Source of the DNA: Streptomyces sp. NRRL WC-3549
GTDB lineage: Bacteria; Actinomycetota; Actinomycetes; Streptomycetales; Streptomycetaceae
DNA: 10,879 nt
Reading direction: 5' to 3'
NCBI RefSeq assembly: GCF_000721935.1
Contig: NZ_KL585415.1
Coordinates: 55,294 to 66,172 of the forward strand
Positions 1 to 6,772 of this stretch are shown piece by piece. The translations under genes were made by a program, and so were the position numbers. Under the pieces are notes generated by a model. The model had not been told where the DNA came from and searched no databases. It was given only the letters and a program-made list of their open reading frames with translations. How positions within the stretch are numbered: position 1 is the first letter of the stretch; the number at the start of each line of letters is the position of its first letter.

Positions 1-41
1 ACTGCCTTGCCAGCCCGCTCAGAGATGTGTATAAGAGACAG
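1..41. other. Sequencing-library adapter (454 primer B tail plus Tn5 mosaic end)
   Basis: Positions 4-22 read GCCTTGCCAGCCCGCTCAG, the Roche 454 primer-B tail, and 23-41 read AGATGTGTATAAGAGACAG, the 19-bp Tn5 mosaic end used in transposase-based (Nextera-type) libraries. Together they make an early Nextera adapter. The translated junction gives the peptide SEMCIRDR, a familiar adapter artefact in protein databases. Genomic sequence therefore starts at about 42, and any protein that includes residues encoded here is chimeric. Both identifications rest on recognising the sequences. Confidence 0.97.
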
Positions 42-1413
42 GCTCTCGGACATGTACGGGCGGGAGGTCCCCGCCTACACCACGCTCGTGGACGTCTCGC
101 GCGAGGTCAACGAAGACGTGCTGAAGGCACAGGGCGCCGATGCCGAACGGCTCGGCTCCATCAGCCGGGTGACCGCGGAACGGCACGGCGCCATCCGTGT
201 CGGTACCCCCGGTGAACTGCGGCAGGCCGGCCGCGTCTTCGGCGCCCTGGGCATGCGCCCGGTGGGCTTCTACGACCTGCGGGAGGCCGCTTCCAGCGCC
301 GTACCCGTGGTGTCCACCGCCTTCCGACCCGTCGACGGCGAGGAACTGGCCCGCAACCCCTTCCGCGTCTTCACCTCCATGCTCACCCCCGCGGACCCGC
401 GCTTCTTCGACGCCGGGCTCCGCTCCCGCCTGGAGGCGTTCCTCGCCGACCGCGAACTGTTCTCCCCGGAGCTGCTCGCCCTGGCCGACCGGGCCGAGGC
501 GGAGAAGGAGTTGCCGGACGAGGACGCCGAGCGCTTCCTCCACCTCGCGGTGCAGGCCTTCGAGCTGTCCACCGAACCGGTCGACAAGGCGTGGTACGAG
601 ACGCTGGAGAAGGTCTCCGCCGTCGCCGCGGACATCGGTGGCGTGCGCAGCACCCACATCAACCACCTCACCCCCCGCGTCCTGGACATCGACGAGCTCT
701 ACCGGCGCATGACCGAGCGCGGCGTCGAGATGATCGATGCCATCCAGGGACCCCCGGGATGGGAGGGCCCCGACGTCCTGCTGCGCCAGACGTCCTTCAG
801 GGCGCTGGCCGAGAACCGTGCCCTGCGCACGCCCGACGGCCAGGTGGTCACCGGCGCCCTACGGGTGCGGTTCGGCGAGGTCGAGGCCCGGGGCATCGCC
901 CTCACCCGTGAGGGGAGGAGCCTCTACGATCAGCTGCCGGCCCTCATCGACGAGCGGTCGGCCCTGGACCCCCTGGCCGACCGGGGCGAACTGGCCCGCA
1001 CCCTGTGGGCCGAGCGCCTCCCTCGCAGCGAGCGGGAACTCGCCGCGAAGGGCCTGGGGTACTTCACGTACCACGCCGTCCGGGACCGGCCGAGGGACGG
1101 AAGCCGTCCGCCCGCCGGTCTCGCGGACCGGCTCCGGCTCGAACAGGGCTGGGTGCGCGCCGAGCCCATCGTCTACGAGGACTTCCTGCCCCGTTCGGCC
1201 GCCGGCATCTTCCAGTCCAACCTCAACGGCGAGGGCTCCAGGGACAACGGCCAGGAAGGCGCCGCCTACGACAGCGAGTGGCTCTCCGGAGCCATGGAGC
1301 GCGAGGTCCTGGACCCCTTCGCCCTCTACGAACGGCAGCAGGACCGCTCCCTCGCCGAGGTCGCCCAGGAGCTCGGACGCGAGGGCGCGCCTGCCGGGGG
1401 AGAGGCCGGCTGA
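42..1413 (+). CDS. hglS: DUF1338 / HglS-YdcJ family 2-oxoadipate dioxygenase/decarboxylase, 5'-truncated
   Basis: This cytoplasmic Fe(II)-dependent enzyme of the vicinal-oxygen-chelate fold is related to Pseudomonas HglS and E. coli YdcJ. HglS converts 2-oxoadipate to 2-hydroxyglutarate and CO2 in lysine catabolism. Family blocks in order are: AERHGAIRVGT (His codon 184-186, Arg 196-198, the likely metal His and substrate Arg), NPFRVFTSML, THINHLTPR (His codons 655-657 and 664-666), LLRQTSFRAL, RFGEVEARG (probable metal Glu at 877-885), LGYFTYH and EDFLPRSAAGIFQSNL near the C-terminus. The first genomic residues, LSDMYGREVPAYTTLV, match an internal part of YdcJ, so I estimate about 15-20 N-terminal residues are missing. 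The start was lost at the adapter junction, and the in-frame ATG at 52 is not the true start. Family members commonly read LPVS where this protein has LPRS (Arg at 1192-1194). The family is clear; the exact substrate is inferred. Confidence 0.9.
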
Positions 1414-1427
1414 GGCGCCGGGGCCCG

Positions 1428-1624
1428 TCATGCCTCGGGGCGGGTGATCCGTATGCGGTGGCTGTCGCCGGTGCCTTTGCCGAGCGCGACACGCGTAGCC
1501 CGTCGGACCGCTCGGTGAAGGTCTCGCCCGGTTCGAACGCGGCGCCGAAGAGGTCGGCGTGCCCGGGCCGGTGGTCACCCACCGGCGACCGTTCCGCCGG
1601 GTCCGGACCGGGCCGTCGGCGCAC
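1428..1624 (-). pseudogene. Frameshifted C-terminal remnant, possibly of a secreted protein
   Basis: Read on the minus strand, one frame gives HADLFGAAFEPGETFTERSD followed by GLRV. From about 1490 a second frame takes over as VALGKGTGDSHRIRITRPEA and stops at 1428-1430. Restoring one base at the junction would join them into a smooth beta-rich tail (GLRVVALGKG). The pattern of a PGETFTE-like turn followed by GLRV and a final strand recalls C-terminal modules of actinobacterial secreted hydrolases, but I cannot name the family. Upstream of about 1580 the reading becomes unconvincing, which suggests further decay. No start codon or SD was found. It lies convergent to and just behind the HglS-like gene. 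A single-base sequencing error is an alternative to true decay, although the junction is not a homopolymer. Confidence 0.4.
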
Positions 1625-1731
1625 GACACCGCGACCCGCCCGTAGCGCTGTCGCGTCGCCGAGCCCGCGTTCTCGTGAGGCCGTGCAGGCATAGGGTGAG
1701 ACTTTCGACGAGGTGGCACGGGGGGAGCGTC

Positions 1732-2205
1732 GTGGAGGTCACCGTTCAATGGATCCGGACGTCCTGGACGAAGCGGTCTCGGGGTGGAGAGGCCGCCGCT
1801 CGCAGGAACGCGGTCCCGGTCGGCTTCCGTCTTCCGCCTATGGTGCCTGCGGTCGCGCACGTGGTCCGTGTGCGGGAGAGCGACGGCTTCGACGCCGTGG
1901 ACGGTCAGGAAGACCTGCGCAGCGTCGACGTCCAGCTCCGAGAGCGCGACGGCCGGTTGCGAGTCCTTCCCCGGATCCAGCCCTTGTTCGCCATACCTCC
2001 TCGGCCGCGGAGGCCCCCGGCTGTACGGCTTGTTCCCGGGCAGTGGGTCCGCTGGCAGCTCAACTACCGTTTCAGCAGCGCGGCGGGAGTACGGGGCTGG
2101 TCGTACTGGCTCGACACCTTCAACATCGCATACGGCCCGGTGGAAGCTGACGTGTTCTTGTCTCCGCCCACACTGCTCATCGATGAGCGGGGGCCGGTCC
2201 GGTGA
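1732..2205 (+). CDS. Hypothetical protein, 157 aa, unrecognised
   Basis: The GTG start at 1732 is preceded by a strong SD (GGGGGAG, 1720-1726) with 5-base spacing. Codon use in this frame is G/C-rich at third positions over most of its length. The protein has a basic N-terminus (VEVTVQWIRTSWTKRSRGGE) and a middle rich in Val/Arg/Asp (HVVRVRESDGFDAVDGQEDL). A proline/arginine-rich linker follows (IPPRPRRPPAVRLVPGQW), then an aromatic C-terminal block (RWQLNYRFSS, then WSYWLDTFNIAYG) ending in FLSPPTLLIDERGPVR. No signal peptide, membrane helix or catalytic motif is visible. The Trp/Tyr-rich C-terminal block looks like a folded beta domain. It stands alone, between a decayed gene and a gene-poor stretch. 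I do not recognise the family and assign no function. Confidence 0.6.
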   Translation: MEVTVQWIRTSWTKRSRGGEAAARRNAVPVGFRLPPMVPAVAHVVRVRESDGFDAVDGQEDLRSVDVQLRERDGRLRVLPRIQPLFAIPPRPRRPPAVRLVPGQWVRWQLNYRFSSAAGVRGWSYWLDTFNIAYGPVEADVFLSPPTLLIDERGPVR

Positions 2206-2636
2206 CCCACCGGGCACCGGACACGCACCGGAGTCCTCGGGCCCGTCTCGGCAGAGCGCGAAGCAAGAGGGATGGGAGCGCTCGGCCGGGTGGTGGAGCG
2301 GACGGGTGAAGGCGGGCTCACCGCTTGGCTCGACTGCGACCTGGTGGGTGACCCGGGCCCGGGGGACGCCCCACCGGCGGTGACCACCGTCCCCCGTGCG
2401 AGGAGGTCTGGTGAGCGGTGGAGCGACGCCCGGACAGTACGACGGCCGCCTCCCCCCGAATGCGGGCCGGGGCGGTGCCGGCCGGGATCCGAGGATCGGT
2501 GCCGAGTGTGGCCGACAGCCGTGGTCAGCCGGAGGAGGAGCCGTCGCGACGCCCCCGGGTCGTGACTGGGCCGGCTAAGGGCGGTGGTAGGAACAACGCT
2601 GCGGGTTGGTACACCTGGCGGGCCCGTCCGTGGCGG
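2206..2636. other. Gene-poor interval with no convincing gene
   Basis: Open frames exist here on both strands, but none has a credible SD, domain or consistent third-position bias. The only structure I can support is the inverted repeat at 2361-2395. The interval holds the 3' flanks of two convergent genes: the small protein ending at 2205 (+) and the carboxypeptidase ending at 2637 (-). Confidence 0.5.
2361..2395. terminator. Inverted repeat, candidate bidirectional terminator
   Basis: GGGGGACG at 2361-2368 pairs perfectly with CGTCCCCC at 2388-2395. Inside the loop, CACC (2372-2375) can pair with GGTG (2379-2382), making a two-tier hairpin. There is no U-tract on either side, which is common for streptomycete terminators. 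It lies between two convergent genes, about 155 bases after the + strand gene, so a terminator role is plausible but unproven. Confidence 0.35.
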
Positions 2637-3599
2637 TCAGTGGGCGAATCCCCAGTCGAGCATCTTGGCGGCTTCGGCGAAGACCGCCTGGTCGGCGCCG
2701 ACGATCGCACCGACCAGGGTGCGGTTGTCCCGCTCGGCGGCGAAGACGAGCGAGTAGCCCGCCTCGGCGCCGCTGCCCGTCTTGACGCCGAGGGCGCCGT
2801 CGTAGGTGCTCAGCAGGTCGTTGGTGGTGTGCCAGGTGTAGTAACGAGTACGCCCGTTGGCCGCCGGTGCCTCCGTCTCGAACTGCTGGAGCTTCACGAT
2901 GTCGGCGAAGACCGGCTTCAGCATCGCGCGCTGACCGAGCTTGGCGAGGTCGCGCGCGGTGCTGCGGTTGTCGCCGTGCGAGATTCCGTCGAAGGAGTCG
3001 AAGTGCGTGCCGGTCAGGCCCAACTGCTGGGCGTGGGCGTTCATCTGGTTCTCGAAGTCGGCGATCCGCGCCTGCTGTGTGTCCCCCTCGCCGAAGCTGT
3101 CGGCGAGGGCCATCGCGGCGTCGCCGCCGGAGGGAATCAACATGGCGTGCAGCAGCTGACGGGCAGTCAGCTTGTCGCCCGTCTGGAGGTCTGCGGTGCT
3201 GGCCCCGTTCTCGGTGACGTAGTCCCGGTACTCCTGCTTCACCGTGATCTGCCGCTCCAGCCACTCCGGATGCTGGAGCACCACGAGCGCTGTCATGATC
3301 TTGGTGGTGCTGGCCATCGGGACACTCTCGTCGGCCCTGGTCCCGGCCCACATCGCCCGCTCCTGGCTGCCGTCGCGGGCGTCGAGCAGGAAGGCGTTGT
3401 CGGTGGCGACGTCCGGTGCGGCCAGGTCCGGGGTGGCGGGTGCGTCCTGAATCCGGTCGTCCGCGGAGTGCGTGACGGTGGAGGTCGCCGCTTCGGCGAG
3501 GCCCCCGGCGGTGATCGGCAGGACGGCGCCGACCAGTGCGACGGTCGCGATGCGGGCTCCGGTGCGGTGGATACGGCTGGGGCGGGCGTGCGAACCCAT
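2637..3599 (-). CDS. D-alanyl-D-alanine carboxypeptidase, secreted, peptidase S11 / penicillin-binding type
   Basis: This enzyme trims the terminal D-Ala from peptidoglycan pentapeptides outside the cell. The 320-aa protein has a basic start (MGSHARPSRIHRTGARIA), a hydrophobic segment at residues 18-33 and a likely signal-peptidase site after LAEA (about 37). All three penicillin-binding motifs are present: S97-T-T-K100 (in VPMASTTKIMT), S157-G-G in PSGGDAA as the SxN-equivalent, and K273-T-G in GVKTGSG. Length and motif spacing fit a single catalytic domain. There is no obvious C-terminal membrane anchor, because the protein ends soon after the domain (AAKMLDWGFAH), so it is probably released or wall-associated. 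The ATG at 3599 has a strong SD (AGGGGAGG, 3602-3609). It appears monocistronic, with its own upstream promoter-like site. Confidence 0.93.
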   Translation of the reverse strand: MGSHARPSRIHRTGARIATVALVGAVLPITAGGLAEAATSTVTHSADDRIQDAPATPDLAAPDVATDNAFLLDARDGSQERAMWAGTRADESVPMASTTKIMTALVVLQHPEWLERQITVKQEYRDYVTENGASTADLQTGDKLTARQLLHAMLIPSGGDAAMALADSFGEGDTQQARIADFENQMNAHAQQLGLTGTHFDSFDGISHGDNRSTARDLAKLGQRAMLKPVFADIVKLQQFETEAPAANGRTRYYTWHTTNDLLSTYDGALGVKTGSGAEAGYSLVFAAERDNRTLVGAIVGADQAVFAEAAKMLDWGFAH

Positions 3600-3613
3600 G
3601 GCCTCCCCTTCTC

Positions 3614-3630
3614 CCGGCGCGGGGCGCCGG
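3614..3630 (-). promoter_or_regulatory. GC hairpin in the leader of the carboxypeptidase gene
   Basis: CCGGCGC at 3614-3620 and GCGCCGG at 3624-3630 form a perfect 7-bp stem with a 3-base loop. It sits in the mRNA leader only four bases upstream of the SD at 3602-3609. It could influence ribosome access or protect the 5' end. The structure is seen directly; its function is inferred. Confidence 0.35.
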
Positions 3631-3656
3631 CTCGTGACGGAAATCAGTGTGTAGCG

Positions 3657-3687
3657 AACCTACTTGCGCGCGAACAGCTGCTGTCAA
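3657..3687 (-). promoter_or_regulatory. Candidate housekeeping-sigma promoter for the carboxypeptidase gene
   Basis: On the minus strand TTGACA (3687-3682) is a perfect -35 hexamer. TAGGTT (3662-3657) fits the streptomycete -10 pattern TAGRRT, with a 19-base spacer, slightly longer than the usual 16-18. It lies about 58 bases upstream of the ATG, leaving room for the hairpin leader. Confidence 0.45.
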
Positions 3688-3689
3688 GA

Positions 3690-4012
3690 TCGACATGTCA
3701 TAGCCGGGTAACAGGAATGACCGACATGGAGATGTGGTGCAGACCCCTTGTGGGGCCTATGACCTCGGTCGCGCACCGTGGTTCAACGACCTCGACGCGT
3801 CACGGGTTCCGGGCGGCGTCGAGCCGCCCCGGTCTGCTGCGTACCGGCCCTTGGATATCTGCGCCGCCGGACGCTGGAGGCCGCGGCGCCCGCTCTGTGG
3901 CGAGATGAGAGAAAGGCATGCTTTGACAGGGTCTGTGGAGCTTCTTCAGCGTTGCCGCTCCCGCGTGTGGCTGGCCTCGGCGACGGACGTCAAGCGGCCC
4001 GGCTGGTCCCGG
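3690..4012. other. Intergenic region with a terminator-like hairpin
   Basis: No ORF here has a supported start or domain. The clearest structure is GGGCGGC (3811-3817) and GCCGCCC (3823-3829) around a 5-base loop, flanked by CC and CGG that extend the stem with one bulged C. It lies about 180 bases past the LysR stop in the direction of LysR transcription and upstream of the carboxypeptidase promoter. It may end LysR transcripts, but no U-tract follows. Confidence 0.4.
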
Positions 4013-4888
4013 TCAGGCTGCCGTGGCGGTCAGGACGGCCTGGGCTGCCAGCCGGAGATTGCTGATCATCGGATTCGGATCGCCCTTGCGGCTGACCAGG
4101 ACGACCTGGCTGGGGGGAGCGCCCTCGATCGGGACGGTGACGAGGTCGGGACGCAGTGAGCTGCGCCGGTCGCCGACCGGTAGCACGGCGATCGCCCTGC
4201 CACTCGCGACGAGTTCGAGCTTGTCCTCGTAGCTCTCGATCGGCGGCACACCAGCCCCGAGGACCCGGTAGGAGGTCCATTCCGCAGTCTCGAACGCGCA
4301 CGGCGCCGCTTCCTCGCCGGCCAGTTCTTCCGCGGTCACCGACGCGCGGTCGGCCAGAGGATGGCCGCGCGGAACCACGAGCATCCGGGGCTCCTCGTAC
4401 AGCGGCGTGGTGACCACGTCGTCCGCAGCGAGCGGCAGCGGGGCCCGGGCGATCAGGGCGTCGACGCGCTTGTCGGACAGCGCCCCGACGTCGCGGCAGT
4501 TCAGGTATCGGGTGGCGACCTCTGCGTCCGGGTGACGGCGGCGCAGTTCCCCCACGGCGGCGGTGATCACCAGGTCTTCGACGTATCCGATGGCGATGCG
4601 CGCGGTCTCGGCTTGTTCACGCACCGCCAGCTCGGCCCGGCGGGCGGTCTCCAGCAGAGCTCGGGCGTGAGGGAGGAACGTCTGTCCGGCCGGAGTGAGC
4701 CGCGTGCCCTGGGGTGTGCGGTCCAGCAGGCGTGCGCCGAGCTGCTTCTCGAGCCGTTGGATCTGGCGGCTCAGCGCCGGCTGGGCCACGTGCAGGTCGG
4801 CGGCGGCCCGGCCGAAGTGCTGGTGCGCCGCCACCACGGTGAAGTACCGCACCAGCCGCAGCTCCAGGTCCTGCCCGAGGTCGTTCAC
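4013..4888 (-). CDS. LysR-family transcriptional regulator
   Basis: This 291-aa DNA-binding regulator has the usual LysR length. The N-terminal winged helix-turn-helix spans residues 10-70: LELRLVRYFTVVAAHQHFGR, then AAADLHVAQPALSRQIQRLE as the helix-turn-helix core (28-47), then LGARLLDRTPQGTRLTPAG. A linker helix covers about 72-95. The effector-binding domain starts near 97 (RIAIGYVEDLVITAAVGELR) and carries typical blocks VDALIARAPLP, MLVVPRGHPLA and LVASGRAIAVLP. I chose the GTG at 4888 because the family normally begins just before the LxxLRYF helix. The ATG at 4909 would add seven residues but lacks an SD, and the GTG has only a weak one (TGGAAAA). It is divergent from the oxidoreductase at 5012, the classic arrangement in which a LysR protein controls the neighbouring enzyme and itself. 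The effector is unknown. Confidence 0.92.
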   Translation of the reverse strand: MNDLGQDLELRLVRYFTVVAAHQHFGRAAADLHVAQPALSRQIQRLEKQLGARLLDRTPQGTRLTPAGQTFLPHARALLETARRAELAVREQAETARIAIGYVEDLVITAAVGELRRRHPDAEVATRYLNCRDVGALSDKRVDALIARAPLPLAADDVVTTPLYEEPRMLVVPRGHPLADRASVTAEELAGEEAAPCAFETAEWTSYRVLGAGVPPIESYEDKLELVASGRAIAVLPVGDRRSSLRPDLVTVPIEGAPPSQVVLVSRKGDPNPMISNLRLAAQAVLTATAA

Positions 4889-4912
4889 TTTTCCAGCGTA
4901 CGCCGTCATGCC

Positions 4913-4942
4913 GTTTCGGAATGACCGGGTTGCCGAACCGGT
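4913..4942. promoter_or_regulatory. Overlapping dyads in the LysR/oxidoreductase divergent region, candidate operator
   Basis: TTCGG (4915-4919) and CCGAA (4933-4937) form an inverted repeat around a 13-base spacer. Outward extension (GTTTCGG against CCGAACC) keeps 6 of 7 pairs. A second dyad, ACCGG (4924-4928) and CCGGT (4938-4942), overlaps it. LysR proteins bind imperfect dyads between themselves and their targets, so this is the natural operator candidate. No exact T-N11-A assignment is claimed. Confidence 0.4.
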
Positions 4943-5011
4943 CTTGGACGGCCGTGCCGGCCTGGACCTTGAATGAAGGAGCAAGGTTTCTCCAGGAAAG
5001 TGACAGGTGCG

Positions 5012-6010
5012 ATGAAGGCGATCCAGTTCCACGAAGCGGGCGGGCCGGAAGTTCTGCAGTACGACGAGGTGGCGATTCCCGCGATCGGCCCGGGCGAGGT
5101 GCTCGTCCGGGTGCACGCGGCGGGCGTCAACCCGCCGGACTGGTACCTGCGTGAGGGGATGAAGGTCATGCCGGCCGATATGAGGCCGGCGCTCAACTTC
5201 CCCCTGATCCCCGGCACGGACATGTCCGGGGTGGTCCAGGCGGTCGCTCCGGACGTGTCGGGGTTCGCCGTCGGCGACGAGGTCTTCGGCATGCTGCGCT
5301 TCCCCGGATTCGACGGCCGGACGTACGCCGAGTACGTGGCCGCGCCGGCTTCGGACCTGGCGCACAAGCCGGCCGGTACCGACCACGTGCAGGCGGCCGG
5401 GGCGCCGATGGCCGTGCTGACGGCCTGGCAGTACCTGATCGATCTCGGCCACGACGTGCCGTCTCCTTTCACCGGCCAGGTGCACCGGCCGGTGCCGATC
5501 ACGCCAGGGATGACCGTGCTGGTCAACGGGGCCGCCGGCGGAGTGGGCCACTTCGCGGTGCAGCTGGCGAAATGGAAGGGGGCACACGTCGTCGCGGTAG
5601 CCTCGGGCCGGCACGAGCAGTTCCTGCGTGAGCTCGGCGCCGACGAGTTCGTCGACTACACCACGACGCAGGCCACCGACGTGGTCAGCGGCGTCGACCT
5701 GGTTGTCGACACCGTCGGCGGCCCGGACAGCTCACGCTTCCTGTCCGTACTCAAGCGCGGTGGCACCATGCTTCCGGTGTTCTTCGCCCAGTACGACCCG
5801 GAAGAGACGGCGCGTCTGGGCATCACGGTCTCGAACATCCAGGTGCGTTCCAACGGCCCCCAGCTCGCCGAGATCGGACGTCTGCTGGGCGAGGGCGGAC
5901 TCCGGGTCGGGGTGGACAGCACCTACCCGCTGCCCGAGGCGCACAGCGCACACACGCGAGCTGCGCAGGGCCACCTCCAAGGAAAGATCGTGCTGACGGT
6001 GGTCTCGTGA
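5012..6010 (+). CDS. NADP-dependent zinc-independent oxidoreductase (MDR superfamily, quinone-oxidoreductase-like)
   Basis: This 332-aa cytoplasmic reductase belongs to the medium-chain dehydrogenase superfamily and probably reduces quinones or enones with NADPH. It begins with the family signature MKAIQFHEAGGPEVLQYDEV. The N-terminal GroES-like domain follows (VLVRVHAAGVNPPDWYLREG, PGTDMSGVV at 67-75, VGDEVFGM). The Rossmann nucleotide site is NGAAGGVGHFAVQLA at 172-186, followed by VAVASGRHEQFLRELGADEF, where the Ser/Arg side chains suit NADPH. No structural or catalytic zinc cysteines are seen. A stretch between LTAWQYLIDLG and the Rossmann strand (DVPSPFTGQVHRPVPITPGM) is longer than the short KPGD-type loop usual here. 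In-frame starts at 4973 and 5000 are possible, but MKAIQF is the canonical start; upstream AGGAAAG lies 11 bases away and AGG 4 bases away. Substrate unknown. Confidence 0.9.
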   Translation: MKAIQFHEAGGPEVLQYDEVAIPAIGPGEVLVRVHAAGVNPPDWYLREGMKVMPADMRPALNFPLIPGTDMSGVVQAVAPDVSGFAVGDEVFGMLRFPGFDGRTYAEYVAAPASDLAHKPAGTDHVQAAGAPMAVLTAWQYLIDLGHDVPSPFTGQVHRPVPITPGMTVLVNGAAGGVGHFAVQLAKWKGAHVVAVASGRHEQFLRELGADEFVDYTTTQATDVVSGVDLVVDTVGGPDSSRFLSVLKRGGTMLPVFFAQYDPEETARLGITVSNIQVRSNGPQLAEIGRLLGEGGLRVGVDSTYPLPEAHSAHTRAAQGHLQGKIVLTVVS

Positions 6011-6496
6011 CCGCCGAACTCCCACCGGCGGTGGCGAACTACGCCCACGCCCGGGCGAGCTGGTTGGGCCCGGACCGGAAGGGGGCGGCACCACCTGGGC
6101 AATGCCGTGGTCACGACGACGGATGCCGCTACCGCCGAGGTGCGGCCCGTCCGGCGCAGACGAGGAACACCGGCGAGAGCATCCAGGTGATCGATCCCGA
6201 CCGGGGTCTGCACGTTCGGCTTGCGCCGGTCCGGCGGTGGGTGGTGGATCGCCGAGCTCCCCCTGGCGCCGGCCACCCCTTTTCAGGGCGGGGCCAGGCA
6301 GCGTGTCCGCGGATCACCGGGTGCCTGCCGGTGATCCGCGGACAGGTGGCGATCGGGCCCACGACGCCACTCCACACTCCGTATGGCATCGGCCGGGTGC
6401 CTCCGGCGGCCTGGAGCCCCCTGGGCTGCTGATCGAGGCGCCCGGTGTCTCAATCAGGTTGCTCGGGGGCCTCCTTGGTCGTCCGTCCTGGCACGG
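6011..6496. other. Interval with possible truncated second cistron and a strong hairpin
   Basis: A GTG at 6007 overlaps the oxidoreductase stop (GTGA) and opens a frame running to 6432. Only its first residues (MTAELPPAVANYAHAR) look protein-like; the rest is Arg/Pro-rich shadow sequence. This may be the stub of a co-translated gene, perhaps SnoaL-like judging only from the N-terminal style, that has since been lost. On the minus strand a short run (SITWMLSPVFLVCAGRAAPR, about 6132-6191) resembles a hydrophobic C-terminus, but it has no gene behind it. Otherwise the interval holds only the hairpin at 6304-6344. Confidence 0.3.
6304..6344. terminator. Perfect 17-bp stem, 7-base loop: probable terminator of the oxidoreductase transcript
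   Basis: The 17 bases at 6304-6320 (TGTCCGCGGATCACCGG) are exactly complementary to 6328-6344, with loop GTGCCTG. This is the longest perfect inverted repeat I found in the window. It lies about 295 bases after the oxidoreductase stop and 456 before the next + strand gene. No U-tract follows, which is common in streptomycetes. Its symmetry would also let it act on minus-strand transcripts. A protein-binding site is the main alternative. Confidence 0.6.
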
Positions 6497-6772
6497 TCAG
6501 AACCGGTGCAGGCGGTGAGGGGAGCGCTCGGTGCGGAAGAGGGCGTCGGCCAGGGCGACCGCGGCCGGTCGGTGAGCGTGGATGTGTCCGGCCCGCACCG
6601 GTGTGCTCGGGGCCGTGCCGCCGAGGTGCACCGAGCCCAGGTCGCTCGCGTCCGGGGACAGATCGGGTTCCCGGTCCGTCGGGACGCACGCCTCGCCACC
6701 GACGAGACCGTCGCAGCGGAAACACTGCCGTACCTGGATACCGCCCGCTCCGGTTCCGACCGCAAGCTCCAC
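6497..6772 (-). CDS. Possible small hypothetical protein, 91 aa (strand uncertain)
   Basis: From the GTG at 6772 this frame gives a protein with about 88 percent G/C at third positions and fairly natural composition. It contains RQCFRCDGLVGGEAC (three Cys), PDLSPDASDLGSVHLGGTAP, and a His-rich tail AGHIHAHRPAAVALADALF ending in SPHRLHRF. The Cys/His content could bind a metal, but no known motif is matched. The SD is weak. The opposite strand also has an open frame ending at 6785-6787 (ATDETVAAETLPYLDTARSG, then SDRKLHPDHA), just 13 bases before the hydrolase ATG, with similar codon bias. I cannot decide between them; at most one is likely real, and either may be a gene fragment. Confidence 0.25.
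   Translation of the reverse strand: MELAVGTGAGGIQVRQCFRCDGLVGGEACVPTDREPDLSPDASDLGSVHLGGTAPSTPVRAGHIHAHRPAAVALADALFRTERSPHRLHRF

Noticed and set aside
859..2217. 452-codon minus-strand open frame
   Set aside because: Antisense to the DUF1338 gene and the 157-aa gene; Arg/Pro-rich and without a start signal.
2418..3908. 496-codon + strand open frame
   Set aside because: It is the antisense of the carboxypeptidase, which has all three PBP motifs, a signal peptide and a strong SD; the + frame has no domain.
3923..3928. TTGACA on the + strand
   Set aside because: No matching -10 at a suitable distance and no + strand gene downstream.
4889..5614. Long N-terminal extension of the LysR frame on the minus strand
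   Set aside because: It runs antisense through the oxidoreductase gene and is Arg/His-rich shadow sequence; the LysR family starts at the helix-turn-helix.
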